A DNA stretch of 64,000 nucleotides from Veillonellaceae bacterium DNF00626 (GCA_001553355.1 KQ960828.1:5668-69667); one strand, 5' to 3'. Shown: positions 26,011 through 36,567, numbered from the stretch's first letter. Numbers and translations: made by a program. Notes: generated by a model not told the origin, from the sequence alone.

Positions 26011-26038
26011 CCCATGGAGTACATGGGACATAAGTCCG
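26011..26038 (+). promoter_or_regulatory. Candidate S6:S18 ribosomal-protein leader
   Basis: CCCATG (26011-26016) and CATGGG (26022-26027) form a hairpin, followed by GGAC-ATAA-GTCC and a CCG just before the Shine-Dalgarno sequence. Bacterial rpsF leaders often carry an S6:S18-binding element with a conserved CCG, so autoregulation is plausible. I could not confirm the exact consensus by eye. Confidence 0.35.
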
Positions 26039-26054
26039 AAAAGGAGGCGATTTT

Positions 26055-26339
26055 GTGAAAAAGTATGAAGTAATGTTCATCGTGAATGTTGCAAACGAAG
26101 AAGTGATTCAGTCTGCTGTGAAACTGATTCAGGATACGATTGTTCGTATTGGGGGAACGGTTTCTAAGGTTGATGAATGGGGCAAACGTCATTTGGCCTA
26201 TGAAGTTAAGCATCAGAGTGAAGGCTACTATGTAGTCGTTGATTTTGAAGCAGAACCATCGCAGATTGCGGAACTTGACCGTATTATCAAGATTCATGAA
26301 GAAATTATCCGTCATATCATTGTAAAACAGGATGACTGA
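26055..26339 (+). CDS. rpsF: 30S ribosomal protein S6
   Basis: Primary component of the 30S platform, binding S18. The 94-aa protein starts MKKYEVMFIV and has VDEWGKRHLAYEVKHQSEGYY near residue 39 and the family end DRIIKIHEEIIRHIIVK. Length and order (rpsF-ssb-rpsR) are standard. The start is GTG with AAGGAGG upstream. Confidence 0.97.
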   Translation: MKKYEVMFIVNVANEEVIQSAVKLIQDTIVRIGGTVSKVDEWGKRHLAYEVKHQSEGYYVVVDFEAEPSQIAELDRIIKIHEEIIRHIIVKQDD

Positions 26340-26356
26340 GAAATGAGGTAATGTCT

Positions 26357-26800
26357 ATGAATTCAGTACAGTTAATTGGTAATCTCGCAAGAGATCCTCA
26401 ACTTCGTGCGACGAAAACAGGTCGTGCGGTAGCATCTTTTACTGTTGCGGTGAATCGTAGCTATACGACACCTCAAGGTGAACAAAAAGAATTGACCGAT
26501 TGGATTAATGTAGTGGCTTGGGGTAATTTAGCTGAAGCCGTAGGTAGTCAATTGAAAAAAGGTTCACGGGTATTTGTTGAAGGACGTTATTCTACCAGAT
26601 CGTATGATACATCAGACGGACAGAAAAGATATGTAACGGAAGTGACTGCAAATATAGTAGCTCTTCCTTTAGGTGCAGGTATGCATGCATCTGCTGCACC
26701 TGCGGTACAACCTTTTGCAGGCAGTGAAACCAATGGTCAGCAGAAGAGTGATTTTAATCAGTTTGGAGATTCTCATAATGATGAGGAAATTCCGTTCTGA
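26357..26800 (+). CDS. ssb: Single-stranded DNA-binding protein
   Basis: Protects single-stranded DNA and recruits partners through its tail. The 147-aa protein has the OB fold at 1-105 ([41 protein letters not shown]) and a Gln/Ala-rich linker ending in the acidic tip DEEIPF. An ATG at 26351 is too close to GAGG; 26357 has normal spacing. It lies between rpsF and rpsR. Confidence 0.96.
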   Translation: MNSVQLIGNLARDPQLRATKTGRAVASFTVAVNRSYTTPQGEQKELTDWINVVAWGNLAEAVGSQLKKGSRVFVEGRYSTRSYDTSDGQKRYVTEVTANIVALPLGAGMHASAAPAVQPFAGSETNGQQKSDFNQFGDSHNDEEIPF

Positions 26801-26820
26801 TTGCTTATGTTGGAGGAAAA

Positions 26821-27054
26821 ATGATTAAAAGAGATAGAATGAGAAGACCAAGAAGAAAAGTTTGCCAAAATTGTGTCGATCATGTAGAAAAAGTTGATTA
26901 TAAAGATATTGCTACATTGCGTCACTTTATTTCTGAAAGAGGCAAAATTCTTCCTCGTCGTGTAAGTGGAACTTGTGCAAAGCATCAGCGTAAAATTAAT
27001 TTGGCTATTAAGAGAGCAAGAGCTATCGCTTTACTTCCTTTTAGTGCCGATTAA
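26821..27054 (+). CDS. rpsR: 30S ribosomal protein S18
   Basis: Small-subunit protein paired with S6. The 77-aa basic protein contains [20 protein letters not shown] near residue 15, [19 protein letters not shown] near residue 40 and the ending [11 protein letters not shown]. The Cys positions suggest the Zn-binding form. A terminator follows directly. Confidence 0.97.
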   Translation: MIKRDRMRRPRRKVCQNCVDHVEKVDYKDIATLRHFISERGKILPRRVSGTCAKHQRKINLAIKRARAIALLPFSAD

Positions 27055-27056
27055 AT

Positions 27057-27082
27057 AAAAAGCCCTTGATAGGGCTTTTTTT
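27057..27082 (+). terminator. Terminator of rpsF-ssb-rpsR
   Basis: AAAAAGCCCT and AGGGCTTTTT pair around a TGAT loop and run into a T7 tract. Confidence 0.85.
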
Positions 27083-27152
27083 ATTGCACTGAAAAAGGAA
27101 ATATTTATCAGAAAAGATAAAATAATTAAAAATAAAAAGGCGTAAAATTATT

Positions 27153-27181
27153 TTGTCAATTCGATGATTAATGGTTATAAT
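27153..27181 (+). promoter_or_regulatory. Promoter of yraN-comM-dprA-topA-trmFO
   Basis: TTGTCA (27153-27158), 17-nt spacer, TATAAT (27176-27181). It heads five closely spaced genes. Confidence 0.75.
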
Positions 27182-27208
27182 AAAATTAATGTATCACGAG
27201 GAGGACTT

Positions 27209-27565
27209 ATGAGCACTACAGGATTTGGGCGAAGTGGAGAAGATTATGCTCTTGATTATTTAGAGAAAAAAGGGATGTCATTGTTAGCTCGTAATGTTCG
27301 ATCTTCTCATGGAGAAATAGATTTAATTGTGAAAGATGGACGTATTATCGTCTTTGTAGAAGTGAAAGCCAGAAGAAATAGACGATATGGAGAGCCTATC
27401 GAAGCGGTAACAATTTATAAGCAACAGCATATTAAATATACGGCTCGAATATTTCTTTATAACCATCATCTAACAGAAGCCTCCATTCGTTATGATGTGG
27501 TAGAAGTGATGATGATACCTGATAGAACGATACAAATTCGTCATGTAAAAGATGCTTTTCGTTGA
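27209..27565 (+). CDS. yraN: YraN/UPF0102 family nuclease-like protein
   Basis: The 118-aa protein has the Holliday-junction-resolvase-like fold of UPF0102: GRSGEDYALDYLEKKG, HGEIDLIVKDGRIIVFVEVKAR (the E-IDLI and EVK catalytic-type positions). Its cellular role is not established. Upstream in-frame codons begin at 27164, but the ATG at 27209 follows GAGGAGG and gives the usual length. comM follows after 21 nt. Confidence 0.92.
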   Translation: MSTTGFGRSGEDYALDYLEKKGMSLLARNVRSSHGEIDLIVKDGRIIVFVEVKARRNRRYGEPIEAVTIYKQQHIKYTARIFLYNHHLTEASIRYDVVEVMMIPDRTIQIRHVKDAFR

Positions 27566-27586
27566 AGAATAGCAGGAGGTAAATTC

Positions 27587-29101
27587 ATGTTTGCACAAGT
27601 GTTCGGTTCATGCACATTTGGTTTGAATGGTTATGTAATTACCGTGGAAGTAGATATTCATAGAGGGGCACCGGATTTTGATATTGTAGGACTTCCGGCT
27701 GTGTCGGTTAAAGAATCCAAGGAACGTGTTCATGCAGCTATTCGTAATTCAGGATATGCTCTTCCGGTGGATAAAATAACAGTAAATTTGGCACCGGCAG
27801 ATTTGAAGAAAGATGGTTCCGGATTAGATTTGCCCATCGCTATTGGATTATTGACATCTGCAGGCGTAATTCCACAGGAAGCGGTAGATAAGTTTATGTT
27901 CATTGGAGAATTATCGCTTCAAGGAGAGATACGGCCTGTGCCGGGGATATTATCCATGGTGTTATCAGGGAAAGAAGCAGGTATTCATACTTTTTTCATG
28001 AGTCCTGATGTGGCAGGAGAGGCTCTTTTGTGTGATGATGTAACCGTTTATGCACCTAAAACATTGGGGGAATTGGTAGAATATTTATTGGGACATGAAT
28101 CAATGACGCCGGCGGTACGACGTGAAACACCGCCGACGACTATTAACGATGTGGATTTTGCTGAAGTACAAGGGCAGATTATGGCAAAGCGGGCCATGGA
28201 AATAGCAGCTGCCGGGGCGCATAATGTATTGATGACAGGTCCTCCCGGATCGGGGAAAACGATGTTGGCGCGTCGTATCACTACTATATTGCCACCTATG
28301 ACCAGAGAAGAAGCGTTGGAAGTAACAAAGATTTATTCTGTAGCCGGGCTTTTTAAGGCGGAAGATATTATACGTGAACGCCCATTTAGAAGTCCGCATC
28401 ATACTATTTCTATGGCAGGACTTATTGGCGGCGGTACGATTCCACGCCCCGGTGAAGTGACTTTATCTCATCGAGGAGTTTTATTTCTTGATGAATTGCC
28501 GGAATTTCCTCGGGCTGTATTAGAAGTATTACGGCAACCTTTAGAGGATAGAGAAGTTCATATTTCCAGAGTAAATGCCTCTTTCGTGTATCCTTCAGAT
28601 TTTATTTTAATTACTGCGATGAATCCTTGCCCTTGTGGGTATTTAGGAGATCCGCAACATGCTTGTACTTGCAGTGATGGAGAAATTCGTAGTTATAGTC
28701 GGAAAATTTCAGGGCCGTTGTTAGATAGAATTGATTTGTATGTATCTGTCATGAGACCCAAATATAGTGAATTGACGGCAGTAGTAAAAGGAGAACCGTC
28801 GGTAGATATAGCGAAACGAGTGGCGGAGGCTCGAGCTGTACAGTCTGAACGATTAGCTACTTGGCATATGCAGAGTAATGCACAAATGGGACACAAACAA
28901 TTGAGAGAAACTTGCCAGCTGGATAAAGAAGGTTCGGAACTTCTTCGGGAAGTATTTGAAAAACTTCATTTATCAGCACGAAGTTATGATCGTATTATTA
29001 AAGTGTCCAGGACCATTGCTGATTTAAATGGATCGGTAAATATTCAGCCTGAACATGTAGCAGAAGCTTTAAGTTATAGAAATATGATACAGCGGAGGTA
29101 G
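27587..29101 (+). CDS. comM: YifB/ComM family AAA+ ATPase
   Basis: The Mg-chelatase-like ATPase family; ComM of naturally transformable bacteria is a branch-migration helicase acting on donor DNA. The 504-aa protein has an N-terminal Lon-like domain (PDFDIVGLPAVSVKESKERV), Walker A GPPGSGKTML at residue 218, Walker B VLFLDELPEF, and a Cys-rich insert NPCPCGYLGDPQHACTC. It sits next to dprA, another transformation gene, so natural competence is suggested but not shown. Confidence 0.92.
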   Translation: MFAQVFGSCTFGLNGYVITVEVDIHRGAPDFDIVGLPAVSVKESKERVHAAIRNSGYALPVDKITVNLAPADLKKDGSGLDLPIAIGLLTSAGVIPQEAVDKFMFIGELSLQGEIRPVPGILSMVLSGKEAGIHTFFMSPDVAGEALLCDDVTVYAPKTLGELVEYLLGHESMTPAVRRETPPTTINDVDFAEVQGQIMAKRAMEIAAAGAHNVLMTGPPGSGKTMLARRITTILPPMTREEALEVTKIYSVAGLFKAEDIIRERPFRSPHHTISMAGLIGGGTIPRPGEVTLSHRGVLFLDELPEFPRAVLEVLRQPLEDREVHISRVNASFVYPSDFILITAMNPCPCGYLGDPQHACTCSDGEIRSYSRKISGPLLDRIDLYVSVMRPKYSELTAVVKGEPSVDIAKRVAEARAVQSERLATWHMQSNAQMGHKQLRETCQLDKEGSELLREVFEKLHLSARSYDRIIKVSRTIADLNGSVNIQPEHVAEALSYRNMIQRR

Positions 29102-29103
29102 GG

Positions 29104-30192
29104 ATGAATATCTATGCAGCAGCTATCGCCGGAGCTCCTTTTATAGGGGCAAAAAATATTCGAAATTTAATAGAAGCTTTTCATACAGCCAAGGACGTAT
29201 GGCTTGCGTCAGACGATATGATTAGAGACTCGCATCTTCTTAAACCGAAAGCGGAAGATGCATTTTTGAGTTATAGAAAAGAAATATCGGTGGAGCAATT
29301 AGAAGAAAAAATGTATCAGCAGGAGATTCGTTGTTGCACTTGGGAAGATGGGGAATATCCATCTTTGTTAAGGAACACAGTTAATCCACCGGCTGTTTTA
29401 TTTTATAAAGGAGTGCCACCCGTAGCAGAAAAGACGATTGCTATCGTAGGATCGCGAAAGGCCACGGCTTATGGTGTACAAACGGCAGAACGGCTATCAG
29501 CAGGATTGGCAGAAAATGATGTGGTCGTTGTATCCGGTGGCGCACGGGGGATTGATAGTGCTGCACATAGTGGGGCTCTTCAAATCGGAGCGCCTACTAT
29601 CGTTGTTCTGGCATGTGGTGTGGATAGGGTATATCCACAGGAAAATAGAAATTTATTCCAGAAAATTATTGACACCGGTGGTACTATTATTTCAGAATAT
29701 CTTCCGGGGACTCCTCCCTTAGGCAGGCAATTTCCTGCACGAAATAGAATTATTGCCGGAATGAGTTCTGCTACCGTAGTGGTAGAGGCGGCGGAACGCA
29801 GTGGAGCACTTATCACATCAGATTTTGCGTTAGAAGAAGGAAGAGATGTTTTTTCTGTACCGGGAAATATTTGGCAAGAAACATCTAAAGGGACGAATCA
29901 ATTAATTAGGAGTGGTGCTATTTGTTGTACGTCTTACGAAGATATTTTATCTGAATATAACTGGGGTGAAATAATAAAAGAAGTACCGGATAAAACAATT
30001 CAACAGTTGACATTAGAAGAGGAAGTGTTGTATCGTTTTTGCTGTATAGGGAATGAAGTGAGTACAGAAGATATACTTATACAATCCGGCATGTCTGTAG
30101 CGAAAGTAACCGGTATATTGCTTCAATTACAACTGAAAGGTGTTATTAAGGAAGTAGGAACAGGACGTTTTATCATTACCGGGAAAATGTAA
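29104..30192 (+). CDS. dprA: DNA-processing protein DprA
   Basis: Loads RecA on incoming single-stranded DNA during transformation. The 362-aa protein has the Rossmann core: TIAIVGSRKATAYGVQTAE near residue 113, SGGARGIDSAAHSGAL, ACGVDRVYPQEN, and PARNRIIAGMSSATVVVEA with RSGALITSDFALEEGRDVFSVPG, each split segments of the DprA signature. A winged-helix-like C-terminal domain follows. It starts 2 nt after comM. Confidence 0.94.
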   Translation: MNIYAAAIAGAPFIGAKNIRNLIEAFHTAKDVWLASDDMIRDSHLLKPKAEDAFLSYRKEISVEQLEEKMYQQEIRCCTWEDGEYPSLLRNTVNPPAVLFYKGVPPVAEKTIAIVGSRKATAYGVQTAERLSAGLAENDVVVVSGGARGIDSAAHSGALQIGAPTIVVLACGVDRVYPQENRNLFQKIIDTGGTIISEYLPGTPPLGRQFPARNRIIAGMSSATVVVEAAERSGALITSDFALEEGRDVFSVPGNIWQETSKGTNQLIRSGAICCTSYEDILSEYNWGEIIKEVPDKTIQQLTLEEEVLYRFCCIGNEVSTEDILIQSGMSVAKVTGILLQLQLKGVIKEVGTGRFIITGKM

Positions 30193-30219
30193 AGTTAATA
30201 AAATATGGGGGACAGTAGC

Positions 30220-32541
30220 GTGGCAATTACAAAAACTATTACCATTGGAACAAATAAATCAAAGGCAAGACGTATTAGAGAACCGATATTTAAACGAAAG
30301 GTAAATCCCAAGGGAAAATGTTTGGTGGTCGTAGAATCACCGGCAAAAGCTAAAACCATAGAGCGTATTTTAGGAACTGAATATAAAGTTATGGCATCTA
30401 TGGGACACTTACGAGATTTACCTAAGAAAACATTAGGGGTAGAAATTGATAATGGATTTAAACCTGAGTATGTTAATTCTGCAGATAGAGCAGATGTGAT
30501 AAAAAATTTGCAGAAAGAGGCAAATAAATCAAGTCGTGTTTTATTAGCAACGGACCCTGACCGTGAAGGGGAGGCTATTTCTTGGCATTTATCAAAACTT
30601 CTTGATGTGAATCCTCATGATAAAGTGCGTATTGCTTTTCACGAAATAACACCACCTGCTATTAAAGCAGCTGTAACAGAGCCTAATTCTATTGATTTGA
30701 ATCGTGTAAATGCACAGCAGGCAAGACGAGTATTGGATCGTTTAGTGGGATATAAACTTTCTCCTTGGTTATGGAAATTAGTTTATCGCGGTTTATCGGC
30801 AGGACGTGTACAATCAGTGGCTACTCGCCTCATTTGTGAAAGAGAGGAAGAAATACAAGCCTTTAAGCCGGTAGAATATTGGACAATAGAAGGACTTTTT
30901 GAAACAGCGAAAAAAGAAAAATTTACTGCTAAATTATCATTGATTGATCAAAAAGAAGCAGTTATTCATAATCAAGAAGAATCAGATAATATTATTTCCG
31001 ATTTACTTCATAAGCCGGCGAATATAGTTTCTGTAACAAAAACAAAAAAGCAGCGTAAAGCAAAACCACCGTATACTACATCAACATTACAACAAGATGC
31101 AGTCAATCGGTTGGGATATGGAGCAAAGAAAGTTATGATGATTGCTCAAATGCTTTATGAAGGAATAGAAATACCGGGGCATGGACATGTGGGTATTATT
31201 ACATATATGCGTACAGACTCTACCCGTATTTCAGAAGAAATGATTAAGCAAGTCAGACCCTATATTCAAAGTGTATATGGGGAAGAATATTTGCCGGCAA
31301 AACCGAATATATATGCTAAAGGGAAAGATTCACAGGATGCGCATGAAGCTATCAGACCTACAAGTTTAGAATTTCCACCTGATGCATTGGCTTCTGTGCT
31401 TACGCGAGATCAGTTGCGTTTATATACTCTTATTTGGAATCGTTTTATTGCCAGTCAAATGACTCCACAAATCACGCAAGCGACTAATGCTGTTTTGGAA
31501 AGTGGGAAATATACGTTGCGAGCTGTAGGGTCTACCGTACTTTTTAATGGCTTTACGATTATGCAACCGTCACGAGAAAAGAAAAGTGAAAATGAATCGG
31601 TTATTTTACCGGAACTACATAAAAATGATGTGGTGAAAAATAAAAAGGCTACGGGAGAGCAACATTTTACAGCACCACCACCGAGATATACAGAAGCCAG
31701 TCTGATTAAAACCTTGGAAGAAAAAGGTATTGGGAGACCATCTACTTATGCACCTATTTTAGACACTATACAGAATCGGCATTATGTAGAAAAAGAGAAA
31801 AAACAATTTATTCCTACAGAAATCGGATTTAAAGTAACGAATCTCTTAAAAGAGTATTTTGAGGGAATTATCAATGTGGGATTTACCGCCGAATTAGAAA
31901 CATGGTTAGATAAAATTGCTGACGGAAAGGCATCATATAGTAACGTTATGCAAGGATTCTGGGATGTTTTTGAAAAAGAGCTAAATCATGCGAATGCAGA
32001 AGCAATGAAAGCGAAAAAAGAGAATACAGAAGTATCTGATGTTATTTGCGAAAAGTGCGGAGCCAATCTTATTGTTAAAATTGGGAAATATGGGAAATAT
32101 TTAGCATGTCCTAATTATCCTACCTGCAAAAATATTAAATCCTATCAGACTGAAACGGGCGAAGAAGAAAAATCAGAAATTACTTGTGAAAAATGTAAAA
32201 CTTTTATGGTTTATCGCCAAGGACCGTATGGTAGATATCTGAAGTGCCCTGAATGTGGTGAAAATAAAGCTATTGTTATAGATACAGGAATTACTTGTCC
32301 TACTTGTCAAAAGGGTAGTTTAATAAGAAGAAGGTCTAAAAGAGGTCGTTATTTTTATGGATGTAATCGCTATCCGGAATGTCATATGGCACTTTGGGAT
32401 GAACCGGTTAACCAATTTTGTTCTACTTGCGGCTCCATTATGGTAAAACGTACTTATAAATCGCAGGGTGAAAAAGTTTTCTGCTCTAATATGGAGTGTC
32501 CTACTCGTCCTAAAAGAAAAGTAAAAGGGAATAAAGAATAA
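30220..32541 (+). CDS. topA: DNA topoisomerase I
   Basis: Relaxes negative supercoils by single-strand passage. The 773-aa protein has the Toprim domain ([31 protein letters not shown]), the active-site Tyr in [14 protein letters not shown], and four Cys4 zinc modules at the C-terminus (beginning CEKCGAN, CEKCKTF, CPTCQKG, CSTCGSI). An ATG at 30205 is in frame but has no ribosome-binding site; the GTG at 30220 has GGGGGAC at good spacing. It is followed by trmFO after 2 nt. Confidence 0.95.
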   Translation: MAITKTITIGTNKSKARRIREPIFKRKVNPKGKCLVVVESPAKAKTIERILGTEYKVMASMGHLRDLPKKTLGVEIDNGFKPEYVNSADRADVIKNLQKEANKSSRVLLATDPDREGEAISWHLSKLLDVNPHDKVRIAFHEITPPAIKAAVTEPNSIDLNRVNAQQARRVLDRLVGYKLSPWLWKLVYRGLSAGRVQSVATRLICEREEEIQAFKPVEYWTIEGLFETAKKEKFTAKLSLIDQKEAVIHNQEESDNIISDLLHKPANIVSVTKTKKQRKAKPPYTTSTLQQDAVNRLGYGAKKVMMIAQMLYEGIEIPGHGHVGIITYMRTDSTRISEEMIKQVRPYIQSVYGEEYLPAKPNIYAKGKDSQDAHEAIRPTSLEFPPDALASVLTRDQLRLYTLIWNRFIASQMTPQITQATNAVLESGKYTLRAVGSTVLFNGFTIMQPSREKKSENESVILPELHKNDVVKNKKATGEQHFTAPPPRYTEASLIKTLEEKGIGRPSTYAPILDTIQNRHYVEKEKKQFIPTEIGFKVTNLLKEYFEGIINVGFTAELETWLDKIADGKASYSNVMQGFWDVFEKELNHANAEAMKAKKENTEVSDVICEKCGANLIVKIGKYGKYLACPNYPTCKNIKSYQTETGEEEKSEITCEKCKTFMVYRQGPYGRYLKCPECGENKAIVIDTGITCPTCQKGSLIRRRSKRGRYFYGCNRYPECHMALWDEPVNQFCSTCGSIMVKRTYKSQGEKVFCSNMECPTRPKRKVKGNKE

Positions 32542-32543
32542 AT

Positions 32544-33875
32544 ATGAAAATAACGGCAAAAGATATTATAGTGGTAGGGGCCGGTTTAGCAGGAAGTGAA
32601 GCTGCATGGCAATTGGCGCAAATGGGTATACCCGTTACTCTAATAGAAATGAGACCGACAAAGATGACGCCTGCACATCATAGTGAATATTTCGGAGAAT
32701 TAGTTTGTAGTAATTCTCTTCGTGCGGCTGCATTGACAAATGCAGTGGGCCTCTTAAAAGAAGAAATGCGTAAATTGGATTCGATTATCATACATTGTGC
32801 CGATAATCATGCCGTGCCTGCCGGGGGCGCATTGGCTGTTGATCGAAAAGGTTATGCTGCAGCTGTAACGGAAAAAATAAAAACACATCCATTAATTACT
32901 GTGGTAAAAAAAGAAATCACAGAAATTCCTAATGACCCGATTGTTATCATAGCGACGGGGCCATTGACGGAAGGCAAATTAGCTAATGATATAGAAAAAT
33001 TTTGCCATGGGAAAGGACTTTATTTTTATGATGCGGCAGCGCCGATTATTCTAAAAGAATCTTTAGATATGAGTGTAATATATCGTATGTCACGATATAA
33101 CAAAGGGGAAGCAGCTTATCTTAACTGTCCGATGAACGAAGAAGAATATAAAAAATTTTATGAGGCATTGAAAACAGCGGAAACTGCAGAAGTGCATGGT
33201 TTTGAGAATGGGAATGTCTTTGAAGGTTGTATGCCGGTGGAAGTAATGGCAGATCGTGGAGAAGATACTTTACGCTTTGGGCCTATGAAACCGGTGGGGC
33301 TACCGGATCCACGTACAGGGAAGGAGCCTTATGCAGTAGTTCAGCTCCGACAGGATAATGAAGATGATACCATGTATAATATAGTAGGTTTTCAAACACA
33401 TCTAAAATGGGGAGAGCAAAAAAGAGTATTTCAATTAATACCCGGCTTAGAGAAGGCAGAATTTATTCGTTATGGGGTTATGCATAGAAATACATATATT
33501 GATTCACCGCACCTTTTAAATGCGACAATGGAAACCAGGACAAGAGAGGGACTGTTTTTTGCCGGGCAGATGACCGGCGTGGAAGGATATGTCGAGTCGG
33601 CAGCTTCAGGAATAGTAGCCGCTTATTCAGCTGCAGCAAGGTTTTTGGGTAAAGAACCGCAGAGCTTTCCGAAAGAAACAGAAATTGGCGCTCTTTGTCA
33701 TTATGTGTCACATTTTAATGGGAAAAATTTTCAGCCAATGAATGCGAATTTTGGATTAGTTCCGCTTTTGGAAACAAGAGTACCGAAGAAAGAAAAAAAT
33801 AAAAAATTGGCAGAAAGGGCATTGAAGCAACTGCAACAATTTTATACGAGCTATTTATCTTTGTTTCATGGATAA
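32544..33875 (+). CDS. trmFO: TrmFO, folate/FAD tRNA (m5U54) methyltransferase
   Basis: Methylates U54 of tRNA using methylene-tetrahydrofolate and FADH2. The 443-aa protein has the FAD loop [16 protein letters not shown] at residue 10, the Cys motif [13 protein letters not shown] near residue 51, and the family segments [15 protein letters not shown] and [16 protein letters not shown]. The topA-trmFO order is conserved in Firmicutes. A terminator lies 21 nt downstream. Confidence 0.95.
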   Translation: MKITAKDIIVVGAGLAGSEAAWQLAQMGIPVTLIEMRPTKMTPAHHSEYFGELVCSNSLRAAALTNAVGLLKEEMRKLDSIIIHCADNHAVPAGGALAVDRKGYAAAVTEKIKTHPLITVVKKEITEIPNDPIVIIATGPLTEGKLANDIEKFCHGKGLYFYDAAAPIILKESLDMSVIYRMSRYNKGEAAYLNCPMNEEEYKKFYEALKTAETAEVHGFENGNVFEGCMPVEVMADRGEDTLRFGPMKPVGLPDPRTGKEPYAVVQLRQDNEDDTMYNIVGFQTHLKWGEQKRVFQLIPGLEKAEFIRYGVMHRNTYIDSPHLLNATMETRTREGLFFAGQMTGVEGYVESAASGIVAAYSAAARFLGKEPQSFPKETEIGALCHYVSHFNGKNFQPMNANFGLVPLLETRVPKKEKNKKLAERALKQLQQFYTSYLSLFHG

Positions 33876-33896
33876 AATTATAGATATATTTTTATT

Positions 33897-33925
33897 AGGA
33901 ATTCGCGATGGTGAATTCCTTTTTA
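33897..33925 (+). terminator. Terminator after trmFO
   Basis: AGGAATTC and GAATTCCT pair around GCGATGGT and are followed by T5. Confidence 0.8.
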
Positions 33926-33998
33926 TAAGGGGAAAATATGCAATATAGAAAGTAGAAAATATATGTTATTCAAATGTTAATAGAAAAAATATAAAAGG

Positions 33999-34027
33999 TT
34001 GACGAATGTGCCATGAAAAATTATAAT
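33999..34027 (+). promoter_or_regulatory. Promoter of birA-bioY
   Basis: TTGACG (33999-34004), 17-nt spacer, TATAAT (34022-34027). I looked for a BirA operator palindrome nearby and did not find a convincing one. Confidence 0.75.
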
Positions 34028-34061
34028 AAAGACAATTTAAAGGTCGTTAGGGGGATAGAAC

Positions 34062-35051
34062 ATGCGAAATGAAATTTTGGAATATTTTCGTAAAGCAAAT
34101 GGCGGGTATGTATCGGGAGAGCAAATTTCAAAAGATCTGAAAGTGTCACGCACAGCGATTTGGAAGCATATCAATGTGCTAAAAGAACGAGGATATATTT
34201 TTGAATCCAGCACGAGAAAAGGATATCGTTTAATTTATGCTCCTGATTTGCTTACACCTTTGGAAATTGAAAGTGTACTTCATACAGAATTATTAGGACG
34301 GCATATAGTATATTACGAAAGTACAACGTCTACTAATGAAGAAGCGAAAAAAATAGCGATGCAAGGGGCTGAAGAAGGTACTATTGTTGTAGCGGAAGAA
34401 CAAGTCACCGGACATGGTCGATTGAGTAGAAGTTTTTATACTCCTTTTGCAAAAGGTATTTGGTTTTCTGTTATTTTGCGTCCGAAATTTTTCCCTATGG
34501 AAGCGTCGAAATGTACGCTTATGGCGGCGGTAGGCGTGTGTCGAGGAATTCATAGATTAGGGCTTCCGGCAGCAGGTATTAAATGGCCTAATGACATTTT
34601 AGTGAATGGAAAGAAAATGGTGGGAATGCTTTCCGAAATGTCATCTTCTATGGAAAAAATTGACTATATTATTTTGGGGATAGGTATTAATACGGGGATT
34701 AAAGAAAATGAATTTCCGGAAGAATTTAGAGAAACAGCGACATCTTTCTTGAATGAAGGGATTAATGTGTCAAGAAAAAATCTCTTAGCAGCTGTATTGG
34801 CAGAGTTAGAAGCTGAATATAAATTGGCACAAACAGAAGGATTTGAACGAGTGCTGGAGGATTGGAGAAAATTATCTATCACATTGGGTAAGGAAGTGAG
34901 GGTGATTTACTCCAATGAAAATTATATAGGCAAAGCAGTCGATATAGATAAAGATGGTTGTCTTTTAGTTGAAACAAAAGAGGGAATACAGCGAGTATTA
35001 GCCGGCGACGTATCTATTCGTCCGGTTGATGCACCTATTCCGCAAAGATAA
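34062..35051 (+). CDS. birA: BirA bifunctional biotin ligase/repressor
   Basis: Makes biotinyl-AMP and transfers biotin to carboxylases; with its N-terminal domain it can repress biotin genes. The 329-aa protein has a winged helix at ~1-60 (SGEQISKDLKVSRTAIWKHI), the ligase core with GHGRLSRSFYTPFAKGIWFS, GIKWPNDILVNGKKMVGML and a C-terminal SH3-like domain. The ATP/biotin loop reads GHGRLSR rather than the usual GRGRRGR. bioY follows after 18 nt, so the pair handles biotin uptake and use. Confidence 0.93.
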   Translation: MRNEILEYFRKANGGYVSGEQISKDLKVSRTAIWKHINVLKERGYIFESSTRKGYRLIYAPDLLTPLEIESVLHTELLGRHIVYYESTTSTNEEAKKIAMQGAEEGTIVVAEEQVTGHGRLSRSFYTPFAKGIWFSVILRPKFFPMEASKCTLMAAVGVCRGIHRLGLPAAGIKWPNDILVNGKKMVGMLSEMSSSMEKIDYIILGIGINTGIKENEFPEEFRETATSFLNEGINVSRKNLLAAVLAELEAEYKLAQTEGFERVLEDWRKLSITLGKEVRVIYSNENYIGKAVDIDKDGCLLVETKEGIQRVLAGDVSIRPVDAPIPQR

Positions 35052-35069
35052 GAAAGGAAGTTTTTTTCA

Positions 35070-35642
35070 ATGTCTAACACGAATCTTCATCATATGGTAG
35101 GAGCGGCTTTATTAGCTGCTATTATGGCGGTTTTATCTCAATTTGCTTTTCCGATAGGTCCGGTACCTATTACATTACAGACTTTTGTTTGTGCATTAGC
35201 CGGAGGGGTTTTAGGATGGCGATGGGGGACGATCGCTATAGCGATATGGCTTTTATTAGGAGCTATCGGTATACCGATTTTAACAGCAGGTAAAGCAGGT
35301 TTTGGCATTTTCGCCAGTCCTGTAGGTGGATACTACTTAGGCTTTTTAGTTATGGCAGCGTTTTCCGGTATTTGTGTAGCAGAAAAAGGAAAATATGTCA
35401 GACAAATTTCGCTGGCTTTGGCAGGTCTTATTGCTTGTTATGTTTTGGGAACTCTTTGGTTCATGGCATATTTTTATTTCGGCTTGCATAAGTCCATGCC
35501 TCTTTGGCAGGCATTGACGCTAACTGTATTTCCATTTGTTATATTTGACGTTATTAAAATTGTTTTAGGCGTTTTATGCGGAACACAGATACGTCATGCA
35601 TTGCAAAATGCCGGGTACTTTTTGTCAGAAAATAAAAAATAA
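35070..35642 (+). CDS. bioY: Biotin transporter BioY (S component)
   Basis: Membrane substrate-binding subunit of an ECF biotin importer. The 190-aa protein has about six membrane segments and BioY motifs: PIGPVPITLQTFVCALAGGVLGWRWG (split by strands near residues 28-53), GKAGFGIFASPVGGYYLGF near residue 72. No ECF ATPase or T component is adjacent; BioY may use a shared module or work alone. It is coupled to birA. Confidence 0.93.
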   Translation: MSNTNLHHMVGAALLAAIMAVLSQFAFPIGPVPITLQTFVCALAGGVLGWRWGTIAIAIWLLLGAIGIPILTAGKAGFGIFASPVGGYYLGFLVMAAFSGICVAEKGKYVRQISLALAGLIACYVLGTLWFMAYFYFGLHKSMPLWQALTLTVFPFVIFDVIKIVLGVLCGTQIRHALQNAGYFLSENKK

Positions 35643-35650
35643 TATTTGAT

Positions 35651-35715
35651 AAAGAAACAGTTAATTAGTTTCAGCGAAATAGTTTAGCAATGAAATTAAA
35701 ACTGTTTCTTTTTTT
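35651..35715 (+). terminator. Terminator after bioY
   Basis: AAAGAAACAGTT (35651-35662) pairs with AACTGTTTCTTT (35700-35711), with a smaller inner TTTCA/TGAAA stem, followed by further T residues. Confidence 0.75.
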
Positions 35716-35719
35716 ATGC

Positions 35720-35748
35720 TTGACAGAATGAGAACTATATTGCATGAT
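35720..35748 (+). promoter_or_regulatory. Possible promoter of coaX
   Basis: A perfect TTGACA -35 (35720-35725) with a poor -10 (CATGAT) 17 nt later. Nearby TATTC-AATTT-GAATA (35756-35770) is a perfect inverted repeat in the leader. A weak -10 beside a perfect -35 would fit activator dependence. Confidence 0.4.
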
Positions 35749-35787
35749 ACACATGTATTCAATTTGAATAGGTAGAGGAGTTAAAAA

Positions 35788-36567
35788 ATGTTACTTGCTT
35801 TCGATGTAGGAAATACGAATATTGTTTGTGGTATTTATGACGGAAAAGAATTAATTAAGCACTGGCGCTTGACGACTAATGTTCTTCAAACGGCTGATGG
35901 GTATGCCGGCGTCATAGGAACTTTATTTCATTTAAATGGAATTGATTTTTCTGACATTGAAGATGTTATTATTTCTACGGTAGTACCACCGATTATTCCT
36001 ATATTAGAAAGCTTATCCAAAAGATATTTTCATGTTACTCCGATTTTAGTGGGGCCGGGAATTAAAACCGGTCTGAATATTCTTTATGATAATCCCAGAG
36101 AATTAGGGGCAGATCGTATTGTCAATGCAGTAGCTGCTATTGCGGAATATAACTGTCCTTTGATTGTGATTGATATGGGAACGGCTACGACGTTTTGTGT
36201 TATTGATGAAAAAGGGAATTATTTAGGCGGTGCCGTAGCACCGGGAATTGGTATTTCTATGGAGGCGTTATTTCAACGTGCGTCCAAATTACCGCGGATT
36301 GAACTATTGAAAACAAAGTCGGTTATTTGTAAAAATACCGTATCAGCTATGCAGGCAGGTATTTATTATGGCTTTGTAGGACAAATTGATGAAATTGTAA
36401 AACGTATTAAAGCGGAAATGAAGAGAGAGGACATTAAAGTTATTGCAACCGGTGGGTTGGCGGCTTTGTTGTCTAAAGAGTCAAAAACCATTGATGTGGT
36501 GGATGCTATGCTGACACTGAAAGGACTTTTGATTCTTTATGAAAAAAATAAAAATGAAAAGCGATAG
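35788..36567 (+). CDS. coaX: Type III pantothenate kinase
   Basis: First step of coenzyme A synthesis: ATP-dependent phosphorylation of pantothenate, insensitive to CoA feedback in this type. The 259-aa protein has the ASKHA-fold phosphate loop DVGNTNIVCGIYDG at residue 5, GPGIKTGLNILYDNPRELGADRIVNAV (split near residues 91-117) and IDMGTATTFCVID near residue 129. In Firmicutes coaX often lies near birA, as here. Confidence 0.95.
   Translation: MLLAFDVGNTNIVCGIYDGKELIKHWRLTTNVLQTADGYAGVIGTLFHLNGIDFSDIEDVIISTVVPPIIPILESLSKRYFHVTPILVGPGIKTGLNILYDNPRELGADRIVNAVAAIAEYNCPLIVIDMGTATTFCVIDEKGNYLGGAVAPGIGISMEALFQRASKLPRIELLKTKSVICKNTVSAMQAGIYYGFVGQIDEIVKRIKAEMKREDIKVIATGGLAALLSKESKTIDVVDAMLTLKGLLILYEKNKNEKR

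Noticed and set aside
33960-34061. BirA operator palindrome before birA-bioY
   Set aside because: Two TGTTA words occur, but as direct, not inverted, repeats; no convincing operator.
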